Below are positions 50,758 through 58,454 of a stretch of DNA of 64,000 bases, piece after piece. This DNA comes from CAVQUE01 sp046290435 (GTDB taxonomy: Bacteria; Actinomycetota; Acidimicrobiia; Acidimicrobiales; UBA8592), in assembly GCA_046290435.1 (NCBI GenBank), contig JBKAGO010000074.1:100269-164268 (forward strand), written 5' to 3'. Under the pieces are notes generated by a model. It was given only the letters and a program-made list of their open reading frames with translations. It was not told the origin of the DNA and did no database searches. Made by a program: the position numbers and the translations under genes. Within the stretch, counting starts at the first letter, position 1; every line of letters begins with the position of its first letter.

Positions 50758-52367
50758 GACGCCGGCTCGAGCAGCGGGATCACCAGGCCCTGGGAGCCGG
50801 CCAGCTGGACGGCCAGGCCGGTGACGTCGGGCGAAGCGATCCAGACCGTCGGGACGTCGGCCATCGGGATGATCGCCACCTGCTCACGCAGCAGGTCCGA
50901 GGCCTGGCTGTACAGGTCGTACGGGATGCCCTCGTTCGGCGGCACCGCATTGGCCTCGTCCATCAGGGCGTCGGATTCCGGCGTGCCGATCCCGCCGTAG
51001 CTGAGCGCTCCGACCGAGTAGAGGAACAGGCGGAACCAGTTGTCGGGATGGGCACCGTCGTCGGGTTGCACGTACACGAGCAGCGACGGGGCACCCTCGG
51101 GGGCACCGAAGTAGGAGAAGTACTGCGAGTCGGTGACCTTGATGAGCTCGACCGTCAGCCCGGCGGCTTCGAGGGTCTGGGCCATGACGGTGGCCTGGCG
51201 CTGCAGCTCGCCGTTGTCGATGGTCGGCGAGCCCACCACCACCGGCATCGACCGGAGATCGTCGGGGAGCGCCGCCACGGCTGCGGTCAGGGCGTCCGGG
51301 TCGAACTCGCGGTCGAGGGTGGCGAACTCCTCGGGCATCCGCCCGGCGGGGATCATCTGCTCGGCCACCGTCGCGTAGTCGCCGAAGACCTCCGGGACCA
51401 TCGTCTCGATGGGGAGCGACTCCCACAGGGCCCGTCGCACGGCGACATCGGACAACGGGCCCTCGGTGATGTTGATCTGCCAGAAGTTCATGTTGAACCC
51501 GGCCAAGGGCACCACCTGGAGCTCGCCCGCCTCCTCGATGGCCTGGGAGGCCTCGGTCCCGATGCTGTGCACGATGTCGAGGTCGCCGGCCTCCACCTGC
51601 AGACGCTGCGCCGTCGCGTCGGGGATGATGTTGAAGATGACCCGGTCGTAGCCGGGGGCGTCGCCCCAGTAGTTCTCGTTGGCGGTGAGGACCGTCGAGA
51701 CGTCGGGGGTGGATTCGCTGATCACGTAGGGACCCGTGCCCGCCGAGTTCGTCAGCAGGTAGTCCTGTGCGAGGTCGTCGCCGACTGCGTTGGCCTCGAT
51801 CACCGCGGGGTTGGTCACCTTCGGCCCCCATGGCGAGGCCAGCCGATACAGGAAGTTGTTGACCGGCACCGACAGGTTGACCACGAAGGTCGCCGGGTCG
51901 GGCGTCTCGTAGGACGCGACCTCGAGCAGCATGTACGACGGCGCCTGGGCCACGGCGAGGCGTCGCTCGAACGAGGCCTGGACCGCTTCGGACGTGACCG
52001 GGGTGCCGTCGGCGAAGGTCACGCCGTCCCGCAGCGTGAAGGTGTAGGTGAGGCCGTCGTCGGAGATCTCCCAACTCTCGGCGATGAGGCCCTCGATGTC
52101 GGTGCTGCCGGGAACGTGCGCCACGAGGCCCTCGTAGACCGAGTTGGTCACCATGATGCCCTCGAGCAGGAAGTACACATCGGGGTCCGCGTTGACCGTG
52201 GCGGCCAGTGCCATCCGCAGGGTGGAACCGTCGCCTCCGCCGCCGCCTCCTACTCCACCTTCGTCGGCATCGGACGACGACGATCCGCACGCCGCAGCCA
52301 ACAGGGCCATGGCGAGCAGGATCGGGAGCACGAGCCGGCTCGATCGGGCACGTGGGTGAGAGCTCAT
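50754..52367 (-). CDS. ABC transporter solute-binding lipoprotein, family 5, between two Rieske oxygenase genes
   Basis: 537 residues from ATG 52367; the open frame beyond is shadow. Signal peptide with lipobox (ALLAAACGSS), a Gly-rich spacer, then the SBP_bac_5 fold: 'ESWEISDDGLTYTFTLRDGVTFADGTPVTSEAVQASFERR' is the family's signature region, and 'AVRRALWESLPIETMVPEVFG' the second. It captures the substrate outside the cell for the permeases encoded downstream. It overlaps both oxygenase genes by 4 nt (ATGA). Confidence 0.93.
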   Translation of the reverse strand: MSSHPRARSSRLVLPILLAMALLAAACGSSSSDADEGGVGGGGGGDGSTLRMALAATVNADPDVYFLLEGIMVTNSVYEGLVAHVPGSTDIEGLIAESWEISDDGLTYTFTLRDGVTFADGTPVTSEAVQASFERRLAVAQAPSYMLLEVASYETPDPATFVVNLSVPVNNFLYRLASPWGPKVTNPAVIEANAVGDDLAQDYLLTNSAGTGPYVISESTPDVSTVLTANENYWGDAPGYDRVIFNIIPDATAQRLQVEAGDLDIVHSIGTEASQAIEEAGELQVVPLAGFNMNFWQINITEGPLSDVAVRRALWESLPIETMVPEVFGDYATVAEQMIPAGRMPEEFATLDREFDPDALTAAVAALPDDLRSMPVVVGSPTIDNGELQRQATVMAQTLEAAGLTVELIKVTDSQYFSYFGAPEGAPSLLVYVQPDDGAHPDNWFRLFLYSVGALSYGGIGTPESDALMDEANAVPPNEGIPYDLYSQASDLLREQVAIIPMADVPTVWIASPDVTGLAVQLAGSQGLVIPLLEPAS

Positions 52368-53596
52368 CGTTGCGCTTCCTCTGGGTGGGGGGCGGTTGGG
52401 GTGGGGTCGATTGCGAGGGGGGTGCTCGTGGCGGCGGGGGTGCTCGTGGCGATGGACACCGCCGAGACGGCCATGGCGGGTGCGGGCACTGGCACGGGCC
52501 CGAGCTCGTCGATGAGCGCGTCCTGAAACGCGAGGATCGGCGCTTCGTGGGTGCGTGCCAGCGGGCCGACTGCGAAGCGCTCGGAGCCGAGCACGACCTG
52601 GATCTGCTCGCAGGCGGCGACGTCTTCGTCGATGAAGGCGCGCACGCCTTTCGCCAGCAGGTCGCCGTCGGCGTCGGGGTGTGCCCGTATCCGCAGCTGG
52701 ATCAGCGAGCGGTCCGGCGCCAGCGGGGTGACCGCATACGACGCGAAGAACTCCGCGGTGGTGGCGAACAAGATGTTGGGGAACAGCATGTGGGCGCCGA
52801 TGCCCTGGCGGTCGCGCTCGTCGAGGTCGACGATCTGGCGGGTGCCGACGAGGTGATCGCCAGAGCCACCCTCGATGACCGTGCGCCGCAGCGCCTCGTA
52901 GCTGGCCCAGTTGCGCCCGAGCTGCCAGTACTCGAAGTTGGCGTGGTCGTAGGCGCCGAGGGAGTCCTCGTGCAGATACCAGAGGTGGTAGACGTCGATG
53001 TGGTTCTCGACGAACAGCTTCCAGTTGAACGCCGCCTCGAAGTCGACGGCGGCCACCTGCGCGAGGTCTTCCGACCGGAAGCTGCCCATGTGTGCCGGGA
53101 GATCGCCGAGCGCGTCGACCAACGGCGGCGCTTCGGCATCGGGATGAGCGAAGACCATCCCGCCCCATTCGCCGACCGAGGCAGGCAGCAGGCCGAGCGC
53201 GTCGGGATCCACACCGTCGAACTGCGTGCCGCGTTGGGGAATGGCCTCGAGCGCTCCGTCGTGGCCGTAGCGCCACCCGTGGTACGGGCAGCGCAGCGCG
53301 CCGTCGACGGATCCGCATCCGTCGAGCAGCGCCATGCCGCGGTGGCGGCACATGTTGACGAACGACCGCAGCACGCCGTCGTGACCACGGACGATCAGCA
53401 GCGGCGTGAGCCCCACCTGCACGGCGACGTAGTCGCCGGGGGCGGCAACCGCTGCGGCGTCGGCGACGAGGGCCCAGGTGTGCTCGAAGATCGTGTGGAG
53501 TTCGCGGTCGAGCCACTCCTGCGAGGTGTAGGCCTCGGGGGGCAACCGATAGCCGCGCCCGTCGGGGCCTCGTTCGGTCTGGGCTTCGCCTGGCAT
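52364..53596 (-). CDS. Rieske-type non-heme iron oxygenase, alpha subunit (first gene of the operon)
   Basis: 410 residues from ATG 53596. 'CRHRGMALLDG' and 'CPYHGWRYG' bind the [2Fe-2S] cluster; 'NWKLFVENHIDVYHLWYLHEDS' carries the iron-site His pair. Its N-terminus (RLPPEAYTSQEWLDRELHTIFEHTWALVAD) matches its partner at 49657. The last 45 residues are a Pro/Ala/Thr-rich tail absent from the partner. Having two related alpha subunits in one operon suggests two successive oxidations or a hetero-oligomer. A palindrome at 53716-53731 is a candidate control site. Confidence 0.93.
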   Translation of the reverse strand: MPGEAQTERGPDGRGYRLPPEAYTSQEWLDRELHTIFEHTWALVADAAAVAAPGDYVAVQVGLTPLLIVRGHDGVLRSFVNMCRHRGMALLDGCGSVDGALRCPYHGWRYGHDGALEAIPQRGTQFDGVDPDALGLLPASVGEWGGMVFAHPDAEAPPLVDALGDLPAHMGSFRSEDLAQVAAVDFEAAFNWKLFVENHIDVYHLWYLHEDSLGAYDHANFEYWQLGRNWASYEALRRTVIEGGSGDHLVGTRQIVDLDERDRQGIGAHMLFPNILFATTAEFFASYAVTPLAPDRSLIQLRIRAHPDADGDLLAKGVRAFIDEDVAACEQIQVVLGSERFAVGPLARTHEAPILAFQDALIDELGPVPVPAPAMAVSAVSIATSTPAATSTPLAIDPTPTAPHPEEAQR

Positions 53597-53715
53597 CGCT
53601 GCGGCCTCTCGTCGTCCGGGGCGGCCTCGATGCCGCGGCCGAGAAGCTACGCACCACGCGTTTCGCAGCTGGGTCCGCTCAGTTTCCGGGATGGGACGAT
53701 CCGATTACGGGTTTC

Positions 53716-53731
53716 TTTCGGCTGACCGAAA
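53716..53731. promoter_or_regulatory. Candidate operator upstream of the Rieske/ABC operon
   Basis: TTTCGGCTGACCGAAA is an inverted repeat with perfect 6-bp arms and a 4-nt centre, 120 bp upstream of the first oxygenase gene's start. The surrounding 30 bp are AT-rich for this genome. A TetR or similar dimer could bind. Lower down, TAGCTT on the minus strand (53649-53644) is a possible -10 box. Confidence 0.35.
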
Positions 53732-53767
53732 TTCTCCCGAGAGGCGGCGACCCACTGGGGAACCACT

Positions 53768-53855
53768 GTGGTCAAGTCTCTTTTCTCCCTTTCTCATGGC
53801 GGTTCACAGTGCACGGCTGTCGGCGTGGAGAAAGGGAGAAAAGAGACTTGACCCC
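53768..53855. repeat. Palindromic hairpin element, family B, copy 2
   Basis: A 28-bp inverted repeat (53768-53795 with 53828-53855) with one mismatched pair near the outer end, around a 32-nt loop beginning ATGGCGG. Just before it are CCACTGGGG and AACCACTG boxes as in copy 1. The inner stem is a pyrimidine-rich sequence (TCTTTTCTCCCTTT...) unlike copy 1, but its partner arm is fully complementary. It is 25 bp beyond the end of the 2OG-oxygenase gene and upstream of the Rieske operon. Confidence 0.85.
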
Positions 53856-53880
53856 GGCCTTCAGCCCCAGGCCCCGGCGT

Positions 53881-54852
53881 TCACTGCTGGGTGGCGCGGA
53901 ACTTGGCCATGAGGTGGCGGCCGGCGGTGACGGGCTGGTGGTGGGGCTGTTCGCCGGGGCCGACGATGCACTCGACCACTGCATCCCAGTTGGCGTTGTG
54001 GAAGAACGGGATCGACACCCTCGCCTCGGCCGGGTCGGCCACCGCCACACGGTGCATCGTGGAGCGCCACCGGTCGTTGGTCCAGCGCGCCATGAGGTCG
54101 CCGAGGTTGACGACGAAGGCACCCTCGGGCACTTCGACGGGCTGCCACCCGCCGGCTGCGTCGAGGACCTCGAGGCCCGGCCGGCCGTCGGTCCACAGGA
54201 TCGTCAGCGTGCCGTAGTCGGTGTGCGCCCCTGCTCGGAACCGCCCGACGGTCGGGGTCTGTGGCGGCAGCGCCGGGTAGTGCGCCAGGCGCAGCGCCGA
54301 ACCGTGCCGATCGATCAGTGGATCGAACCAGGCATCGTCGAGACCGAGCGCCATCGCGAAGCCGCGCATGACCGCGGCCGACAGGTCGCTCATGGCCCGG
54401 TAGTAGGCCTCGATGGTGTCGCGGAACCCGACGGGACGGGCCGGCCAGAGGTTGGGGGCGTACACCGCGGCCTCGTCGGGATCGTCCATCTCTGCGAGCG
54501 GTCGCGGTGGCGGGTCGATCGGACCGACGTTGAACGTCTCCTTCAGGTCCGGCAGCGCCGCACCGCCGAGGGAGCGCTCGAGGGCCTCGGCGCTGAAGGG
54601 GTTGTAGCCGTAGGGGTAGCCGGGCTCGGGCATGGCGACGGCCATACGTTCGTCCACCGGGAGGTCGAAGAACCCACGCGCAGCATCGTGCACGGCGGCA
54701 ACGAGGCCGGGGTCGATCCGGTGGCCGGTGATGCCGAGGAACCCGATGGTGGTGCAGGCCTCGTCGATCGCCCGTGCCATCGCCGCCCGCGCAGCTGGGT
54801 CGGCGGGCACACCCGGCAGAGCGGGGCCGATGTCAACCACAGGGATCGTCAC
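53881..54852 (-). CDS. 2-oxoglutarate/Fe(II) oxygenase, isopenicillin-N-synthase-like
   Basis: 323 residues. N-terminal DIOX_N region 'TIPVVDIGPALPGVP' through 'RGFFDLPVDERMAVAMPEPGYPYGYNPFSAEAL', then the jelly-roll core: iron ligands in 'HTDYGTLTILW' (His, Asp) and 'MHRVAVADP' (His), and the 2-oxoglutarate-binding R-x-S in 'ARVSIPFFHN'. Substrate unknown. It is on the same strand as, and 284 bp upstream of, the Rieske/ABC operon, so it may act in the same pathway. Confidence 0.9.
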   Translation of the reverse strand: MTIPVVDIGPALPGVPADPAARAAMARAIDEACTTIGFLGITGHRIDPGLVAAVHDAARGFFDLPVDERMAVAMPEPGYPYGYNPFSAEALERSLGGAALPDLKETFNVGPIDPPPRPLAEMDDPDEAAVYAPNLWPARPVGFRDTIEAYYRAMSDLSAAVMRGFAMALGLDDAWFDPLIDRHGSALRLAHYPALPPQTPTVGRFRAGAHTDYGTLTILWTDGRPGLEVLDAAGGWQPVEVPEGAFVVNLGDLMARWTNDRWRSTMHRVAVADPAEARVSIPFFHNANWDAVVECIVGPGEQPHHQPVTAGRHLMAKFRATQQ

Positions 54853-55042
54853 GGCCGACAGTCTGGCCTGCGGTCGGAGGCGCTGCTCCCCGGCCCGGTC
54901 GGCGGCGTGTGCGCTGGCAGGTTCGACGAAGCGTTCGCCGCAGTCCCGCCGCCGGCGCCGGTGCGAGTGCCGGTGAGGCTCAGCCCGAACTGGATCGCCC
55001 GGTCGGTCCGGGAGGGGCGCTGCGCCGGCCGGGCACGGCGAG

Positions 55043-55768
55043 CTACCCGAGGCTCGATGGCGCCAACGTGCCCGCGACGACAGCAGCGGCGACGTCGGCG
55101 AGGCGGAGGTTGTTGCTGCGGGCGTGGTGACGCAGCACGTCGAACGCGCCCGCCATGTCGAGCTGGCGACGCTCGGCGACGACGCCTTTCGCCTGCTCGA
55201 TCACGATGCGGGTGTTGAGCGCCGTGTTGAGCTGGTCGATGAGCTCGTGGGCACCGATCGTCGCCCGATACTGCAGAATCGCGATGGTCGCGATGTCCGC
55301 CAGCGCCCGGGCAGCCCGGAGGGCCTCGTCATCGATGCCCTCCGCGCTGACCTCGAAGAGGTTCAGTGCGCCGATCACGTCGCCTCGAAGGCGCATCGGC
55401 AGGGCATGAACGGACCGAAAACCGCTGGCGATCGCCTCCGGCGCGAACCTCGGCCAACGAGCGGTGGCGTCGGCGCTCCCGAGATCGAGGAGGGTGACGG
55501 CCTCGCCTGTCCGGAAGCTCTCGAGGCAGGGGCCCTGTTCGGTCTGGAGCTCGAAGAGCTCGAGCAGTCGCATCGTCTCGCTGGACGAGGCGATGACGCG
55601 CAGGGTGCCGTCGGGTCCCGCGAGCATGATGCCGGCCGCACTCACGCCCAGGATGCTGACGCATCGATCGGCGAGCATCGTGAGCAGTTCGATGACGTCG
55701 AAGTCCGAGACGAGGCTGTCGGCAAGCGTCACCATCGTCTCGCTGAGCAGGGTCTGTTTCGATGTCAC
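55043..55768 (-). CDS. GAF-ANTAR signalling protein
   Basis: 241 residues. GAF domain (about 20-165) with 'VSAAGIMLAGPDGTLRVIASSSE', 'EQGPCLESFRTGEAVTL' and 'FRSVHALPMRLRGDVIGALNLF'. The ANTAR RNA-binding domain (about 175-232) contains 'ALNTRIVIEQAKGVVAERRQLDMAGAFDVLRHHARSNNLRLADVAAAVV'. ANTAR proteins bind two-hairpin RNA and prevent termination. Ligand of the GAF domain is unknown. A second GAF-ANTAR gene lies just upstream on the same strand. Confidence 0.92.
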   Translation of the reverse strand: MTSKQTLLSETMVTLADSLVSDFDVIELLTMLADRCVSILGVSAAGIMLAGPDGTLRVIASSSETMRLLELFELQTEQGPCLESFRTGEAVTLLDLGSADATARWPRFAPEAIASGFRSVHALPMRLRGDVIGALNLFEVSAEGIDDEALRAARALADIATIAILQYRATIGAHELIDQLNTALNTRIVIEQAKGVVAERRQLDMAGAFDVLRHHARSNNLRLADVAAAVVAGTLAPSSLG

Positions 55769-55913
55769 GAGCGCTCCTGCCGGATAGGGGTCGCTCTGTG
55801 AGGAGCGCGGGCGACCGCATGGACCCGCGGCTGCGGATCACAGTAGGCCAGGGCGCCCCGGCGCCGACAGCCAGGTCGCAACGAGAGCCGGGGGTCGCCT
55901 GGATGGGCAACGC

Positions 55914-56651
55914 TCACCGGCCCGCTCCGTCGCCGTCGTGAGGATCGAAGCGCAGCGTCCGGTCGACGACACTCCTCGCGATGTCGACCAGGGGGGTCGC
56001 CGTCGCGAAGGCGTGGGCTCGGAGACGTACGAGCGCGTGATCGACGCTCACTCCGAGCTGAGCGGCCACCATTCCCGACGCCTGGTGGAGGACGTAATGG
56101 AAGCTCGCGCCCACCTCGAGTTCGGCGGCGAGTTCGCCCGGGGAGGCATCGGCCTGCATGAGCAGGATGATCTGGGCGGCGACATCGGCGAGCACGAGCG
56201 CGTCGCCGTGTTGGACATCGGTCAGCGGCCCCGATCGATCCCGGTAGAGATTCAGGGCGCCGAGGCCTGCCCCACCGATGCGGATCGGGAAGCCGAACAC
56301 GGCGCGGACCCCGGCTGCGAGCACCGGTGGTCCGAACGCGAGCCACCGGCTCGTGGCGGGTGCAGCGAGGTCCGGCTCGAGGACCGGCCGTCCCTCTCGG
56401 GAGGCATCGATGCACGGCCCCTCGCCGAGGGTGAACTGCAGTTCCTCGATCAGTTCGCTGACGCTGTCGGTTGCACACAGCGAACCGAGGGACACCTCGC
56501 CGTCGAACAGCATGATGCCCGCACCGCTCGTCTCGGTCATGTCCGCGCACACCCGACAGAGGCGTGCCGTCTCCAACGGCCCCCGCCCCGCGGAAAGCTG
56601 CTCGAGGATCCGGAGACGCCGCTCAGATCGCACGGAGGATAGGCCTCGCAC
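55914..56651 (-). CDS. GAF-ANTAR signalling protein
   Basis: 245 residues. GAF domain (about 22-165) with 'SGAGIMLFDGEVSLGSLCATD', 'GEGPCIDASREGRPVLEPDL' and 'VRAVFGFPIRIGGAGLGALNLYR'. The ANTAR domain (about 180-240) reads 'HYVLHQASGMVAAQLGVSVDHALVRLRAHAFATATPLVDIARSVV'. It is a paralogue of the downstream gene (55043) and shares the GAF type with the divergent PP2C phosphatase at 57051, so the three probably answer related signals. Confidence 0.92.
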   Translation of the reverse strand: MRGLSSVRSERRLRILEQLSAGRGPLETARLCRVCADMTETSGAGIMLFDGEVSLGSLCATDSVSELIEELQFTLGEGPCIDASREGRPVLEPDLAAPATSRWLAFGPPVLAAGVRAVFGFPIRIGGAGLGALNLYRDRSGPLTDVQHGDALVLADVAAQIILLMQADASPGELAAELEVGASFHYVLHQASGMVAAQLGVSVDHALVRLRAHAFATATPLVDIARSVVDRTLRFDPHDGDGAGR

Positions 56652-56985
56652 TCATCGCGGGACGCTGCCCGAGACCAGGTCGGCTTCTGTAGCGGTGGGG
56701 TCTCATCGATGTCGTCCGGGCCTTTCGTGCAACTGCCAGGGTCCCGAGCGAGTCATTGCCACTGGTGCGACGCTACCAGCCCTCCCCACTGTTCATCCCC
56801 GCTCTCTCCTGGCGGAAACCCGCTGACAGAGCTGACAGGCTGCTGAAGAACTGCTGAAGGACTCGTGCACCGATCTCGACACAGCAGTTCTTCAGCACCC
56901 TGCTAGGTTGCGGCCGGAGACCTTTCCGCTCTCCATCGCGTTGCTCCAGTCCTCGGTTGCGCTCGATCGCCAACGGAGGTGCTGC
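56652..56985. promoter_or_regulatory. Structured divergent region between GAF-ANTAR and GAF-PP2C genes
   Basis: A 334-bp region without a convincing gene. It contains a perfect 16-bp inverted repeat (56841-56856 with 56882-56897; arm sequence TGCTGAAGAACTGCTG) around a 25-nt loop. Just before it are imperfect direct repeats GCTGACAGA/GCTGACAGG and CTGCTGAAGAA/CTGCTGAAGG. It then leads into a short leader ORF at 56986. It may be an operator, a terminator or an RNA control element for the phosphatase; the ANTAR partner makes an RNA role worth testing. I see no clear -35/-10 pair. Confidence 0.6.
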
Positions 56986-57051
56986 ATGAACGACTCGACG
57001 AGCAGAACACGATCGACCGGTGTCGATCACAACGATCGTCGGGTGCTCTGA
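56986..57051 (+). CDS. 21-aa leader ORF coupled to the GAF-PP2C gene
   Basis: ATG 56986 is preceded by GGAGG at a spacing of 6-7 nt, the strongest ribosome-binding site in this area. It encodes 21 residues (MNDSTSRTRSTGVDHNDRRV then L) and ends with a TGA that overlaps the phosphatase ATG (TGATG, 57049-57053). The phosphatase start has no good site of its own, so it probably depends on reinitiation after this ORF. The peptide is Arg/Ser/Asp-rich, and no function is suggested by its sequence. Confidence 0.5.
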   Translation: MNDSTSRTRSTGVDHNDRRVL

Positions 57052-58307
57052 TGGATCACGTCTCTGCGCTCGAGGTCGCCTCCGTCAGACCCTTCGGCAG
57101 GATCGCCCGCCTGTTGGCGGCGACCCACGATGTCCAGGGCGTGCTCGACGAGATCGTCAGGCTCGCGGTCGTGCATCTCGACGCCTGCGACTTCGCGGGT
57201 ATCTCGTTCGTCGACGGCCGCCGCATCACCTCGCCGGCAGCGAGCAGCGAGGCCGCCGCGCTCGTCGATGCCATCCAGGCCGAGATGGACCAGGGACCCT
57301 GCCTCGACGCGATCAAGCACCACGAGGTGTTCCAGACCGGTGATCTCTCGGCGGAGGACCGATGGCCGAAGTTCGCCGCCCGCGCCCATGCCGAAACGTG
57401 CGTGAGGAGCATCCTGTCGCTGCGGTTGTTCCTCGAAGCCGACACGTACGGTTCGCTGAACCTGTACTCCACCGTGGCCGACGCCTTCGACGCGTCGGAT
57501 GTCGCGCTCGGTGAGGTGTTCGCCTCCCATGCGGCTGTCGCGATGCAGTCGGCCCGTTCGAGCACCGAGGTGGTGGCCCTGCAGCGCAGCATGCTGCCCG
57601 ACGTGCTGCCCGAGGTGAGCGGCGTCTCGCTGGCGGCCCGCTACCACCCCGCCAGCATCGGCTCGAACGTGGGCGGGGACTGGTACGACGCCTACCGTCT
57701 CCCCGATGGCCGGCTGGTGGTGACCCTCGGCGACGTCGCCGGGCATGGCCTGGCTGCGGCGTCGGTGATGGGCCAGATCCGCAACGCGCTCCGGGCCTAC
57801 ACCGTCGAGCACCCGGCACCCGCCGAAGCGGTGGGTCTCGTGTCGGAGCTGCTCAGCTTCATCGAGCCCGGGACGATGGCGACCCTCTGCCATCTGATCG
57901 TCGACACGGTCGACGGCGACGGCGACGGCGACGACACCGCCGACGGCGACGGCGCGACCCTGCGATGGGCGGGCGCAGGCCATCCCCCGCTATTGCGCGT
58001 GGGCAGCGCAGCCGACGTCCACTTCCTGGTCGGCGATGTCGGTCCACCCGTGGGTATGGGCCTGCCCGCGGCGTTCGCCGAGAACACGGCCACGGTCACC
58101 CCCGGTCAGATCATCGTGCTCTACAGCGACGGGCTCGTGGAACGGCGAGGCGAATCGATCGACGTCGGCCTCCAGCGCCTTGCCGACGCCGCGGCAACTG
58201 CACCCACAGATCTCGAGGCATTCTGCGACCACATCATCGACGAGCTCGTCAGCTCGTCCCACGACGACGACGTCGCCGTCCTCGTCCTCCGTGTGGACCG
58301 CCCCTGA
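57051..58307 (+). CDS. GAF-domain PP2C (SpoIIE/RsbU-type) protein phosphatase
   Basis: 418 residues from ATG 57051; the frame extends upstream to a start at 56979. GAF domain (about 15-165) with 'DQGPCLDAIKHHEVFQTGDL' like the nearby GAF-ANTAR proteins. The phosphatase domain (about 185-415) has the metal-site motifs 'GGDWYDAYRLPDGR', 'GDVAGHGLAAA', 'WAGAGHPPLL', 'LYSDGLVERR' and 'DDDVAVLVL'. It is expected to dephosphorylate an anti-anti-sigma factor in a stress cascade, though no such partner is in the window. An odd acidic insert (DGDGDGDDTADGDGA) lies inside the phosphatase domain. Confidence 0.9.
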   Translation: MDHVSALEVASVRPFGRIARLLAATHDVQGVLDEIVRLAVVHLDACDFAGISFVDGRRITSPAASSEAAALVDAIQAEMDQGPCLDAIKHHEVFQTGDLSAEDRWPKFAARAHAETCVRSILSLRLFLEADTYGSLNLYSTVADAFDASDVALGEVFASHAAVAMQSARSSTEVVALQRSMLPDVLPEVSGVSLAARYHPASIGSNVGGDWYDAYRLPDGRLVVTLGDVAGHGLAAASVMGQIRNALRAYTVEHPAPAEAVGLVSELLSFIEPGTMATLCHLIVDTVDGDGDGDDTADGDGATLRWAGAGHPPLLRVGSAADVHFLVGDVGPPVGMGLPAAFAENTATVTPGQIIVLYSDGLVERRGESIDVGLQRLADAAATAPTDLEAFCDHIIDELVSSSHDDDVAVLVLRVDRP

Positions 58308-58454
58308 ACGGTGAGGGCGGGCGACGAGGTTTCGCGTCGGCCCTCGCCGGGCAGGTTCCGAGCACGCTCATGCCTCCGACCGAGGACTGAACGCCACCGC
58401 GACCCATCCCAGCCCGTCTTCCCACGGGCAGAACACTCTCGCGAGGCATCCACC

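Noticed and set aside
49853..53657. Very long minus-strand frames that would extend the ATPase and binding-protein genes
   Set aside because: The extensions overlap the Rieske genes in another frame and are Arg/Pro-rich; clear ATGA-overlapping starts exist at 48992 and 52367.
56773..57030. 85-codon minus-strand ORF across the regulatory gap
   Set aside because: Its sequence runs through the inverted repeat and has no ribosome-binding site or recognisable motif; the leader ORF on the plus strand is better supported.
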